In this document: piece by piece, positions 45,161-57,113 of the stretch
Position numbering within the stretch: position 1 is the first letter of the stretch
Layout: each line of letters opens with the position of its first letter
Origin: Sclerodactyla briareus
Lineage: Eukaryota > Echinodermata > Holothuroidea > Dendrochirotida > Sclerodactylidae
DNA length: 64,000 bases
Reading direction: 5' to 3'
Assembly: GCA_026419785.1 (NCBI GenBank)
Contig: JAODTK010005589.1
Span: 434,001-498,000, forward strand
Notes under the pieces: generated by a model
What the model was told of the DNA's origin: nothing
The model's input: the letters and a program-made list of their open reading frames with translations, nothing else
Databases searched by the model: none
Program-made: the position numbers and the translations under genes

Positions 45161-45916
45161 ACTTGGCTGGTGTATTTCATATGGTCGTTTATTTGATATC
45201 GGAGCGCAGAGGCAGCATCGGTTGGTGAGTAGTGTACACAGAAGGCATATGAGGCCTCTCATCTTCCCTGATCTTTCACAACCTTTGTTTTGTAGGCGCT
45301 AGACATTGAAATGATGAGCTTGTCATATTATTCGAATAAAATAACGCAAATCTCAAAAGTTGCCTAACCCATTGAAGTTCAACGAAGACCCCCTTTTTTC
45401 GTGGGCACTCAGTTAATATTTTGGGTAAACATTTTACTTCTGCTTCCCCTGCCCTATTTCCCCCTCTTTCGCCTAGTTTCCCTACTCGAGTTCTCGATCT
45501 CACTTTGATTATGCACTGCCTCGGATGCCTGTGACAATGGTGTTGCCCTGACTTGGTTTTTTAACGCCACCGTGACTGTGCTATTGTGCATGTGATATAT
45601 TATTAGGACGTGATCATCTAAGCAGGCTCGCCGGCTTTCATGAATCCGAATTATGGGTCCTATTTCGACCCATGACTTATCCCCTGATAGCCTCTAGTGG
45701 GTGGGGGGGGGGGAGATTCCGGCCTGGATCCGATATTTTATCATCCGAGATACTGGAAGCTGTTGATGTCACACTGATTGGACCAGCGACGGAGAGGGGG
45801 GGGGGGTATGCCAAAATCGTGGGAACATTCTTCGACACGGTTCATTTGCTTATACGACTCACAATAGCCTAGGTCACTTTTCAGTTTTTTGGTTTCTCAT
45901 ATTTTTGAAAACCCTG

Positions 45917-46058
45917 TCCCTCTCTTATTCCTCTTCCTCTCCTCCTTCTCTTTTCTTCTTCCTATTTTCCTTTCCTCTTTTTTTTTTCTCTCCCCCTCTT
46001 TTTATCTCCTTCTGCCCTTTTTCTTCCTCCCTTTTCCTTTTTCCTCCTTCTCTTACCC
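45917..46058. repeat. Polypyrimidine tract
   Basis: About 140 bases almost entirely C and T on the + strand with only a handful of purines, followed directly by a G11 run and an element end of the type CCCCCCTGGATACGCGCCTG. Mirror-like pyrimidine tracts can form triplex structures. Confidence 0.85.
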
Positions 46059-46679
46059 GGGGGGGGGGGCGCCCACAAATCCCCCCTGGATACGCGCCTG
46101 AAGATATAGTGCAATGTCAGGTAGGGTAAAAAATGGAGATGATTGAATGAACCCCAACAACAGTCTTCAACGTGGGTGACAATTATGGCGCAGCCAAGCA
46201 CAATGGGGGACATGGGGAGTCGAAAGATTGGAATAGTCGATGGAAATGAGCTAAGCAGGTGGCAGGTAGAAGGGCAAGCAAAATCGAGAGAAATGGAATT
46301 CATGATGAAGGCTTGGGAGCTGGTGCACCACCAAAGAGAATCATCAATCAAGGTGATGAATGCCTCAGTGAGGATTCTATCAGCCAAATTATTATTTTAA
46401 ATTTTATGCCTGGGAGGAGTGTGACATCAGCCTCACGGGGAACAAGTGCAGATAACAGAATTAGGCCTTGCACCTCAGAGGAGTGATGTGAAAGTTGAAT
46501 CCTGTTTAAAAAAAGGGATTCAATTGCTATATACAGGAATCTATTTTTGTACGGGGCATGACATTTAACGTGGAAACCAGGAATCCGACTGCCAGGGATT
46601 TCCAAGTAAAATAACGGAATTTTGTTTACATTGCGCAAAAAGGTGGGGTCCCCTCAGTCGATTAGTTATATCACAGAAT

Positions 46680-47205
46680 AAGCAGGTCCCCGAGTTCCCT
46701 CTTAGGTAATAGGAAGTGGGACTGTATTTCGGTAAAGTAAGTGTGTATTCACGGACTGGTCTATCATTATAAGACGAGGTTATCCAAGATCTGTCTCATT
46801 GTTCGAAGAAATATCGAAATTACCAGTCGGTGCATGCTTCAAGAACAGCTGAAGATTCGTTGCATTGCAAGCTGACAGATCATTTCTCAATATGACACCA
46901 AGATAGTGTCGCACAACATTTGTTTATCCTAATTGCGTTACATACTGGTGTATGCTGTACTCCAGCGAAGGACGGGACACCACCTGGTGGACACTTTGGG
47001 ATGAATAACAGACGGTGAGTTCTTTCTGTGAATTTTTGTTGCAGCTGCTGCTGATAAATAATAATAATATGATTTCGATACATACAATGAAACAATTTAT
47101 ATTCAATGAACGCTTGAAAGAGTTCAAAGTTGTGGCACTGCGAACCTTGAGAGGCCAAATTATTCCGATTGCTGATGCAGCAGCTGAAAAAGTACTGGTT
47201 ATCAT
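46680..47205 (-). pseudogene. CR1/L2-like LINE, 3' end (copy 1)
   Basis: On the - strand 47205-47080 reads PLKVRSATTLNSFKRSLN followed by a damaged hydrophobic end. This is the typical ORF2 C-terminus of CR1/L2/Jockey-type LINEs ('WN.LP..IR...SL..FK..LK..LF'). The following 350 bases (47070-46680) match 53500-53920 and are taken as the 3' UTR. Earlier RT parts are missing. Confidence 0.55.
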
Positions 47206-47209
47206 AGTG

Positions 47210-50200
47210 TTGAGTACAAGAAGAGGTGGGGACTTAGCAGAGCGCTTGGATGACTATCGAAATTCGGACATCGGACGGTTGATATTCTGTATGAAGTTAA
47301 GTGTATAGACTGGTAACATAATCATGGCGTCGATCCTGGGGGTGGGGGGGGGGGGAGCAGGGGGACACGTCTCCGAAGTGGGGAGAAATCATATCAAATT
47401 TCCCCTCCCCCCCCCCACCCCCCACGTGTTGATCCTCGATGAAGACGAGGTACATGTCTGTTTACGCACGTATTCGTTTAATGTCTATGAGGGTGAAAAT
47501 AATGAAAAAGCAGCCTCACAAAGACCACAGTAGCCGTTATTACGAACCTGATTGTCCAAAATTTCCGCGCGCTACGCGCGCAGACGACCTGCGCCTGCTA
47601 TTTCTATAGTGTCGTGAGCAATGCATTTAGGAGGCTTATTCTGCGGACATAAAGCTTTCTGCAGGTTTTCTCACTCAGAAACCTAAGTGAGACTGTAATC
47701 TTTTTTTCAAATAAAGGTCGATTCATAATAAAATGTCCATGATTATAACCGAAGCGGGGCGTTGGCATATAAGCGGAGGGAACAGTCAGACTGCTCCAAA
47801 CCCACATTATGAAGTTGAAGCAGTTTGAGATCGAGGAACAACCGCTTGGGCAAATAATAGGCAGAATTCAGACAGGCAAACCTGCCAAAGTGGATAAATT
47901 GCCACAGGGTCAGCAGTTGCCGAATTTTATGTCGAAAGCACGATGAATGAGCAAAAGTTTGTCAATCCTGTCAAGTTTGGACGTGTGGTTTTAGTCCAAA
48001 TTTCCAGAGGCCAATTACACATAATTGTCGATAGGCGCGGCCGGAAAATATTGGTCTCCCTTCATACGCCTTCAGGCTTTTAACACACTTATTGTTTCCA
48101 TGTCACCGGCAAAAGCGGTATTACTTTCAACAAGAGTTTTATTTTGTGGGCTGACATGACTCCCTCAACACCATGTTTACCTATGTGTTATGCCTATATC
48201 AATAATAGCCGAGATCTTCGAATTTCAAAATTAGAAATTCATTAACTTCCAGAAAATTATCCACAATGCACGGCCAATCCACATCTTAAATCACTTAAGC
48301 TGGTCTCGACATAGCGCGGAACTCAGGTCGGTAAGGGGGGTTCTACTCTCCAACTCGCGAAATGTGCTGGGCCAGGGCGAAACCTACCTTGCTCAGCCAA
48401 CTCTGCAGAAATATACAGATATTATTAACACTATTTGGCTATAATAATTACTAAAATAAAAATTTGAAAAATATATTTGCAACTTGAAATAAGGCACAAC
48501 GAATATAGGGCCTCATCAGGGCCGGAAATAGCGAACTTCCAATCATCCTTTATTTTGAGCGATGTCAAGAAATATGAAAAGATTTCGTCCGTTTCGGTAT
48601 CCTGAAAGTTGTTTCCCTGTCAGTATTGTAGACCACATGCACAATAGCTATGAGATCATGCAAAATATTTTCTTGAGTGCACTTTTGTACTCTGGGACTA
48701 TATTTTACAAATAGCCTGCTAGACATGGCATTTCCATAGCCAGCTGAAGGCATTGATGTATGCTGCACGCCAATTTGAACAATATATACAGATATATCTC
48801 GCACTTCAATTTCAACAAAAACACTCCGTGACCCATGGTCCGGAACGAGACAGCGAAAAAAATGTGGAGCGCGTCGATATATTTCCTACATTGTAATGAA
48901 TAATGAGCTATATAGGACTGAATATGTTATGTTACCAAAACCCAGGCAAGAATAGAAAGTGTTAATTACAGATACAGATGAGAGGAATTTGGGTTCTTTG
49001 AATCATAGGCTATACCAGGAGACAGTGCGAAACTAGCACCGTTCGACTTATGTGTTCTACCTTCATGGATTGCAACAAAATTCGAACAGCTTTGTGATAT
49101 TCAGTCAAAATTTCATCGAAAGAAAACGGGTACGAGGCAAAACAAACATTATAACATGGGTCTCTAGAGTGGGCTCATCGGTCTGACTTCCAGGCCTTTT
49201 CCCCCTATAGACACCAACTGAAGACATTTGTGGTCCCATGGAAGGTAGAGTTCGACCAATAACCAAAAGAAGATAATTACGTCCTTGGAGCCTGCCTTTT
49301 CAAAGGGGACAGGTAGACCCGAGTCCCCTCTCACAGCCCTAATAAATGTTGGCCCCTCGCCTAGTCAGAAATGTCTTACGTCAATGCTGCCAACAGAGTG
49401 AAGAATGAATCTAGACCTCAGTGACAGATTCTAAGTTTCACTTTCTTTTTGGAACATGAAATCACATGGCTCTTACTAATTTCGCAGGGCAAAAATACCT
49501 TCACCCAATAAATCATTTTGAAACAGTTAGCCCCAGTCTGGACAGAGTAACTGGGCTACATAGTTTGTTCGCAATTTAATAATTGTAAATCCAAACTGCT
49601 TTGATTTCTGGCTCAAACTTACCAATTCGCGTAGCCCTTTAAAGAGGGCAAAGTTTTTCTGAGATGAGAAATTCGGGCCAAAAAATGATAGTAATTCGGG
49701 GAAAATTTGGACAGAAAAAAGGCAAAGTGAAGGAAATGCCCAAAATGTCTGCCTGAAAAACATGCAATTTTTTCGGGCGGGGTTGTTCTTGGAGTTCATT
49801 CATCCGGCAAAAACATCTCTTCCTAATCGGAAGAGACCCGTACGCATATGCCAGCTCATCAGCATTTTTTCCTTTTCGAACAGCATATGATAATTGGCAA
49901 ACATCTATACAACTCGAGCTTGCGAGGGATTTTCAACCCCAATTTAGGTGACAACGTAAATCTATGCCCAATAAAGTAAAATGGTAAAGTTACTAAAGTA
50001 CATCACGTGTATGCCTACAGAACGTGGGGAGTTGGGGCAAATCAGTATAAATATACGAGAAACCGGTCGTATTTGCAGGAAAATTTGAGAGTTGAAAACA
50101 CAAACGAAAATACCACCCCATCCGGAGAACTAAGGAAGAAATTTGGGCAGAGTAAAAATGAAAAGTTTTTAATTATGAATTTGGTGGCCGAATTTCGCTA

Positions 50201-50400
50201 ATTAAATGTTTCAAAACACACGAAAAAAATCGCGCGCATCAGTACTGATTTAAGTCGGTGTTGTGCGTATAAACTGCAATGATATCCACTAACCTTTTCG
50301 AGTATGGGTGGAATGGTTTCTCCCAATCTACTGAACCTGTGAACGTGTATATACGTGCACCTGGTCATAGCGGGTTGTGCAGGGGTTCACAGTATAATCA
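47210..50400. other. Unassigned repetitive and non-coding sequence
   Basis: Contains a G/C-tract element end at 47325-47430, a perfect GCGCGC-TAC-GCGCGC hairpin at 47567-47581, and, near 49640-49800, sequence ('aatttgg..gaaaaaaggcaa..aaatgcc') related to hAT-like repeat B. No gene can be supported. Confidence 0.4.
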
Positions 50401-50656
50401 TAATTGATGATTGTCTAAACTGATTCAATTTGAAAATTGGTCTTCAGTTCCTAATTCATGGCTGCGGATCCCAGGTGAAGATCTGGACTCGACTAGGGCC
50501 TAAATCGAAGGATCACCAACTAGTGCATACGATTTCAAGTGTTTCGAGCGCAATGGCGTTTTCTACCAAGCGTTGTAAATATGCGATAAAATGCTTCGAA
50601 TCATTTTGTTCACTCAAATAATTTCAGTACCCTTGGGGGCAGACTCCCCCCCCCCC

Positions 50657-50687
<31 letters not shown>

Positions 50688-51190
50688 TGATGAAAAATTG
50701 GAGCAAAAAATCATGGGAAATTTGGGAAGAAAAGAGGCAAGTGGAAAAATGCCTGAATTTTCAACAACAACAAAAAATTCGTGCGCTCCGCGCACGCTGG
50801 TACTTTCCGATGACGGACTTGGAAAATTCGGGGGCAAGTTTTTCTATGACCCCCGAATTGAATATTCCGTACGACTATGGCTTTTCCCTCCGATCCCACC
50901 AGGGACCGTTCGGTTGACCCCAGGAACCCATGTAAACAAGCCAGAGTAGAAAAGGTCATAAAAAGATACCATGTGTGATATGCGATAATCATCTTAGTAT
51001 GCACAATGACAACTTTTTTGCTTGTCTTTTTAACTCAAATCACACATGTATGATGGGTGGCTATTTTGAGCCTGGCAAGTGCCGTTTCCGGCTATCTAGA
51101 GGGTATGAGAAGTTAAAATCTCTTTGTACGCTTCCCGCAAACCGATGGTGGCGCTCCGCTTAGATGTAAACTGCATTCGATGTGTCCCCC
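50400..51190. repeat. hAT-like repeat B, copy 1 (ends lost)
   Basis: Matches 59680-60560 in the same orientation: 'cccaggtgaagatctggac', 'aatcattttgttcact', 'cccttggg..gga.tccccc', 'aaatgcctgaa', the CG hairpin, 'gatcccaccagg..gttcgg', 'accatgtgtgatat', 'cttagtatgcacaatgac', 'gcaagtgccgtttccg', 'ggcgctccgct'. It contains an A20-plus run and the hairpin CGTGCGC-TCC-GCGCACG (50780-50796). The right end is cut off at the LINE fragment. Confidence 0.65.
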
Positions 51191-51545
51191 CCTCCCACCG
51201 TTTCTAACAGCTCGAACGCCCATGATAACATTCCATGGAGAGCTCGACAGGTGAGAAAAGCGATTTTATACTCATTTCGCTCTTGAATGGGGAGATAGTG
51301 GAGATCCCGAACGCTTGGAGTACTGTTTTCATACTTCCTGCTGCATGTCACCAAACGGGCTGTGGGGTGCTGGTCCGCTGCAGTCCCCAATATCCCTTAC
51401 AGGCAGTCCATGAAGAAGGTAGCCGTAGTCCAACCTCGAGAACACGAAGGCCTGTTCGAGACGCTCGGTGGTAGATCTAAAATCGCCGAACAAGAGACTC
51501 AAGAGTCGCTTTCTATTCCATCGCCCATCTCGAAGCACAGGCAAC
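51190..51545 (-). pseudogene. CR1/L2-like LINE reverse transcriptase fragment
   Basis: The - strand reads STTERLEQAFVFSRLDYGYL then LHGLPVRDIGD and, after a shift, ARLVTCSRKYENSTPSVRDL followed by HYLPIQERNEYKIAFLTCRA and LHGM. This is the well-known thumb region '(L)V.AFV.SRLDYCN.LL.GLP...I..LQR.QN.AAR.V.......I.P.L..LHWLP...RI.YKI..L.....LHG' of CR1/L2-type LINEs. At least two frame shifts are present, and the rest of the ORF is absent. Confidence 0.8.
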
Positions 51546-52620
51546 GCTGTAGTCTTGCGTTGAGACGAATTTATTGTTCTAGCCCTTTCTGACCTAGATT
51601 GTCCTTCATCTGCCTGGCTATCATGTTTGTTGATACCATGGAGCTATGATATCAACAACTGTTGGTGGTGGCCGCATTCTCAGAAGTCACGTGAGTTTCG
51701 TATATAAAGCCTAGGTTCGAGATAACGTCTTAAACAACTACCAGCGAGCCACCGGCGAGGCCGGAGTTCCATTCCACGATATCCCAGAGGAAAACCCCAT
51801 GAGGGGCGTTCGCACTGATACCGCGACAGGCCTTCAGGTCCGATGGCCCCTGAGAGGAAGGAGGGGGGGGGTGGGAGGTGCTGACCTCGCCCCGCTAGAT
51901 TGGGCGAGACCTATACCGCGGAATCACCGACACTCCTACCGGCCCTGAATTTAACTAAGAAGAGTTCCACCTCTAACCTCGGTGTTAAAACGCCCTGCTA
52001 CCATCTCGACGAGAATTTAATTCTGCAGAATCTGCAGAAATCATATGGTACAGTTATTCAAGATCACTATTATTATTCTTGATTGTCGACGTTTGCTATA
52101 TGACAGTTACCACCTTGACTGGCGAAGAAACGTGAGGTGTTTTTTTTTTCCTGCTTCGTCGATGAAGCACATTCATTATTTTCGGAATACCGTTGAATTC
52201 GTAATTATTCCCAATACGGGGCTATACTGGGCATCTTATTTAGGCTCAATTAATAGGGCATCTTATATCCTTATATCTTTCCTTTATTATCTTGTGCATC
52301 CGGTTTCCCAGGTCCCAAAGTTCAACTTCATCCCCCCTGATTGCTAGCGCCATTCATTGATTCAATGCGTATGGGTGGAGGGCTTTTTTTTTTTGGGGTG
52401 TGGGGACTAATCAGTGTCCACAACGTTGGCTGGATGGATTTGCCGATGTAGTCTCTCAGGGTGTTTCGACCGTTTCCTTTTCTACAACGGTTGCGGTTAA
52501 AACGAACGTATGGGTGGGGAATTTTCTAAGGGAGAGATCTAGGGGGAAATCCTTCGGGGAGGGAGGTGCCGGGTGGGAGATTGCCTTTGGTCCCTTAACT
52601 CCTAAATTATGCACCCAAGG
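51510..52620 (+). repeat. Dispersed repeat F, copy 2, with promoter-like box
   Basis: Second copy of the 16140-17200 repeat. CACGTG at 51688-51693 and TATAAAG at 51703-51709 keep the 9-base spacing. It overlaps the CR1-like RT fragment at its left end, so either the repeat is part of that LINE (reverse strand) or the two share an insertion junction. Confidence 0.6.
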
Positions 52621-53499
52621 TTTTGAAATACTACACATTATACTGTCTGGTGTTGGTGGCTGAGATGGTACCAAAACTATGGTAGACTCACTCCAGTTGA
52701 TTCACATTACAACATTAGTTGAAATTACACTTTATCATCACTCCTGTGTACTACTGCACGTGTCTGGCTTTTATCATTTTCAATATCATGGCGTTTTTTT
52801 AATTTTTTGTTTAATCGCTCCCATAGTCCAATATTGGTGGGGGGTGGGATGTATAGAGACCCGTCTACTGCACTTGCCAGTTTTTGCCACGATATCGTAC
52901 TAACAATTGCGTTTGGGTCTCTCCCCCATTTGGAATCACCTTGTCTTACCTGCTCAGACCTTATTTGATCTTCTTCTGTTTCCATAGATCATGCTTACAG
53001 GAACGTACTCACCTAACATCACCATTATACACGCGCAAGTGCCGCTGCATATATCCCTTTCAATTTTCGAAACGGACAAAAAAATGTAGATCCAGATTCA
53101 AGGAATGCAAAGTTCTTGTCTGTCGATATATTTGTTCCGATATGGAGAACCTCATGCGTGGCCCTACCAATGTGAGATCGCACGATCAATCTATCGGAAT
53201 GAACCCTGAAACCACTACAGCCCCATACGTGATGTAATAACCCTGCTACTAATTCTATAATCTATCTTATCAATTTTTTTTCCCATGCACCCGGTATAGG
53301 AAAATTGGCAATATCGACTTTAGGGACTCACCTTTTTGCGAAACACCGTGAAGAAACAATGATAACAAGGCGGAACGAGACATGGCCTTGCGGGGAAAAC
53401 ACCAACGTGTATATCCCCAACGTTTTTGCAAAAAGGAAGGTGATTATGTTATTCAGATTGGAAATGAAACGAGGTCAAGGTATCACTGAATAAACAATG

Positions 53500-53920
53500 T
53501 CGTCGAGTTCCCTCGTGGGCCACAGGAATTGTATCTAATGGTTATGTAACCGCATATCCACGACTTGTCCTATCATAATAAGAAGGCGAACTATTCGAGC
53601 TTCGTCTCATTCAGCGAAGGATTCCGAGTGAACCCCGTGCATTATTCAGGAACAGCTTAAGTTTCGTTGCATTGGAAGCCGACATGATCTTGAGCAATAT
53701 GAAGTATAGTGTGTGCACCACCTTTTTCTCTTAATTGCGTACATCCCGTTGTATGACTGTCCCTCCAGGGGAGGTGGGGTCCCAGGTGAACCCGATAGTA
53801 GCTTGCGCCACTTGTGCTTGCCGCCTGGTACTGGCAATGTGAAACGGTTAGTTCTTGTGTATTCTTCTGCTTTTTTGCTGCTGTGGAATCCTGAATAAAA
53901 AATTTTATAATAATAAGCTA
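53500..53920 (-). repeat. CR1/L2-like LINE 3' UTR fragment (copy 2)
   Basis: Direct match to 46680-47070: 'cgagttccctc..gg', 'ctatcataataagacga', 'cattattcaggaacagcttaa..ttcgttgcattggaagc', 'gaacccg..', 'ttcttgtg.attcttctgctttttgctgctg'. Followed by an AT-rich (TAA)n-like tail at 53895-53965. Confidence 0.6.
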
Positions 53921-54324
53921 ATATATAATAATATAATACTATAATAAAATAATAATACTATTTACACGATAAGCGAGAAAAAAATTACATTTCTCCACAA
54001 AGTTGTGTTTAATAAGCACCGGGCGTCAGTCCTGGGGGTACAGAAGGACATGCTTCCCTCCCGATCCACGTCCCCCTCCATATGAAAGGGGGACTATATC
54101 CATGCCCCCCACACTTCTTTTGGTGCGGAATTGTCCGTTTTCTGATCGCAAAATTTCCTGATAACAGATGCACATCGAAATGCCCGAAAGAGCCACCCTC
54201 CACTTTCGTAAATAATATCATTGGAAATATATTGCATGATGAACTATCCGGCTTCCGAACTGCCGGTATATTCGCTGGACTATTATTTTCTTTTTCTCTC
54301 AACCTTATCTTCGTTCTTCTTCAG

Positions 54325-54990
54325 TTGGTAACAGTAGAGGATACAGAGTGGGGTCCAGGGGGTCCGGACCACCCCCCCCCCTTGTGGTTCAGAGTTTTTC
54401 GAAACCCTAATCTCATCATACCAATAATGGGATCCAGGCGGCTTCTGTTTTTTTCTTCTTTTATTTTGCGGAAGTTCGCCCCGCTCCCCCACCCACACAC
54501 AAATTTCCCCGCGATGTGAGGTAATCTGGGCTGAATGTACCCTCTACTAGGACATACGTCTTTACAAGATGTAATGACCCCGGAAAAAATTTTGCGCGCT
54601 TCGCGCGCACTATCGTTGCTCTCTGTGGCATTGTTATGTGGTGTCACGCACATCTGCAGTGTCGCACGGCACCACAAGAAGGAAGGGCAGGCATTTCCCC
54701 TCAATGGAATTCGATCCCCCCCAAAAAAAAACATTGTGTAAATAACGTTTCAAGTAACGTTATTTTGTAAGGGGGGGGGGTGAGGTGTTACACTGTCATG
54801 AGATAAGGTGTATTGTGATACGTTATCAGTCGCATATAGGACATCTTGCGTGTGGATCTCCGAAAATTGTGGGGCACGCGTTACCGGCTCTCGTTAACTT
54901 ATTGTGTATCCACCTCATACTGCGAAGGTCCCACCAGCAAATATGTGAGTGTACCGATCATCATTTGTTATAAGATCCTACGGATATGTT
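54325..54990. repeat. Dispersed repeat C, copy 2
   Basis: Second copy of 8085-8640. It contains the perfect hairpin TGCGCGC-TTC-GCGCGCA (54593-54609). In copy 1 the matching GGCGCGCTTCGCCG box (about 8529-8542) is degraded and lies at a different place in the unit. Confidence 0.65.
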
Positions 54991-56552
54991 CATATCACCT
55001 CAAAGCTTTACAGTTTAGTTGAGAAAACATGCAAAACAGTATTCAACACAACGCTGATGCTGATTTGAGTGATGGAAAGCTATTCAAATCCGTATTTGAC
55101 CGACCTATTCCCAACATTCTGGGAGTTCTCGGCTCTATGCCCGAGTGTGGTGTATGTTGCGAGTCATATTGCCCCCTTTACGACCGTGACTCACTGAGAA
55201 GTATGTACGTGTATGTTAGTGTGTAAATTCAGTACGCATGGACCTACACCAGGCTCTGGTTCACATAGCCGTGACTTAATAGCCACCAACTTTTATACGA
55301 ATTTGGCGGAAGGTGGGATATTCGAATCAACGCCAGAAAGGAACTAACTGACCTAGCACCAAATCGCATCTTAGGTAAGGTGAAAATGCAACATTATTTC
55401 TAAATAGATAAAGTGCAAGTGTGCTATATTCACCAATTTCATCTAAAGGCCCACCTGGAAATGACAAATTGGAACCCTCCCACAGCCCACCATCACACTC
55501 CACCGCCATAAAATCCACCAAGAGCCCCCCCCCTCTCCACTAAAAATTCCTGTCTATACGCCACTGTTTGATCCCCCTTTCAAAAATCCTGCATCAGCCC
55601 CATGGAGCAGGCTACGCCGTCGACCCAATGGGTATGCCTTTTCCGCTCAGAAAAATGAAGAGGCCCTAAGTGTAGCTTTTGGATGTGGATGAAGCTTATA
55701 GCCATTGATAGATGCTTATACACTTGAAGTTCATATATTGCACCTGTCCCTATGCAGAATGAGCGACGGACAACAATGAGAAGAGTGAAGACATCGCGGC
55801 GAAGTGCGCATTTTACGAGGATTCAACACTGGATAACTCATATATTCCATCGATCATTCATTGAACTACAATATGTCAATACGGTATGATCTAATGCACC
55901 TGGTCAAAATAGGAGGACGAAATGCCTAGCGTCCCTCTCGATCCAATTATTAAAGGTGACCCCCCCCCCTGAATCCGCCGCGCTGGCATTCACCCCGTCA
56001 GAGGCCTCTGACAGAGGGGTGGGTGAGGTTCGGTCTCCTTCGTCGTTCACCCTGGCGCGTATCCAGATTTAAAAAAAAGTCAATGCAGTGATAGTCTCAA
56101 TAACCGACTAAGTTTGTATGTAAATCATTCAACTTAGGTTGCTGTCGAGAAAATATGACTAGTGTTCCCGTATACTTCCCTGACACTATAGATTTCATTA
56201 ATTTACTTGATATTGCCATTTTAAAAAGATTTTCTGAACGAACACAGTGTGAAAAGAGTACATATAACCCCCCCCCCTCCCCATGCTGATGTTCTATAGT
56301 TGCCTTGTTGGATATTTTGAATGGTACTTTTGAAAATGAGTGATCTATGACATCGCAGAGATTTTTCATGTGAATAGAATGCTAAGACAAAGTATTATGA
56401 AATCGTGCCGATACACTCACAATGAGTAAATATCGTATTTCCCTTGCCTGCCTATAGCCGTTTTGCAATACAATTCTGTGCTGCACTGTGGAAAGTTCGG
56501 ATGCATTCTGCGATACTTCAGGGGGCAGTTCTGAATTTGTATTTGTAAATAC
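54991..56552. other. Unassigned region with one element end
   Basis: At 55527-55571 a C9 tract followed by 'tatacgccactg' is a typical right end of a GGCGT-type hAT-like element (reverse: CAGTGGCGTA), but its left end was not found. Short poly-C runs at 55960 and 56268. No gene supported. Confidence 0.4.
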
Positions 56553-56555
56553 CGA

Positions 56556-56744
56556 TTATCTTTCTATTCTTTGTGCATATTCTCTCAAAATATAGTATGA
56601 AATGAGTTCTGCACGTTGCTTATGATAGATCAATTGCAGATTACCCTGCAACTCTTCCAACACTGCTTCATTCTCGAATAGAGTCTCATGCGTGATGCAC
56701 TTCGTGTGGTGATTTTGCACTGGAGTCAGAAGTTGCGAAGTATT
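56556..56744 (-). CDS. Candidate terminal exon of a small - strand gene
   Basis: After acceptor ..caaattgcag the frame is open in phase 0 for 62 codons and a TAA: NTSQLLTPVQNHHTKCITHE, then TLFENEAVLEELQGNLQLIY and HKQRAELISYYILREYAQRI. The second half is an amphipathic, Glu/Leu/Gln-rich helix, possibly a coiled coil. Phase 0 matches the donor of the exon at 57049. No family recognised. Confidence 0.35.
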   Translation of the reverse strand, partial: NTSQLLTPVQNHHTKCITHETLFENEAVLEELQGNLQLIYHKQRAELISYYILREYAQRIER

Positions 56745-57048
56745 CTGCAATTTGCTCCTTAATGATGTATAAATTCATTTTGTCCGAGTTTATACATCTA
56801 GCCTATTTAACCTTCATGAGACGAAGGCGATCAATTACTATTTGCTGTCAAGTATAGCCTAATTTGGCCTAGGTAGGCCTAGCCCTAGCTAACTTATCAT
56901 AGCCTACATAGGCCCTACAGAGATTAGTATGAGCGGCCCCTAACGTTAGGCTTCATAACAGATCAAGGTACAACAGTCGTGTCGAACCTACACTACAACA
57001 CAACAGGCCTTAGGGCCTAATTCACGATCAAAATAACATTTAACTCAC

Positions 57049-57113
57049 TTGATATCGTCCTTCATCCTCCTCGGACGCCACGAATCTGACGATTTGAATG
57101 TAACTGGAGTTGC
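57049..57113 (-). CDS. Candidate upstream exon of the small - strand gene
   Basis: Between acceptor ..gacacacag and donor CAA|gtgagt. It reads NSSYIQIVRFVASEEDEGRY then Q and ends in phase 0, fitting the exon at 56744. The 304-base intron between them looks ordinary. A TGA lies in this frame shortly upstream of the acceptor, so it would be an internal exon. The splice-site pair and matching phases are the support. Confidence 0.3.

Noticed and set aside
44444-45196. 250-codon + strand open frame
   Set aside because: It lies almost wholly inside the hAT-like element and its sequence follows hairpins and G/C tracts; no domain is visible.
55758-55864. Possible terminal exon with tyrosine-rich tail (CAFYEDSTLDNSYIPSI)
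   Set aside because: The attractive frame has a TGA just after the acceptor, and the frame in phase with the acceptor is Arg-rich and unconvincing.
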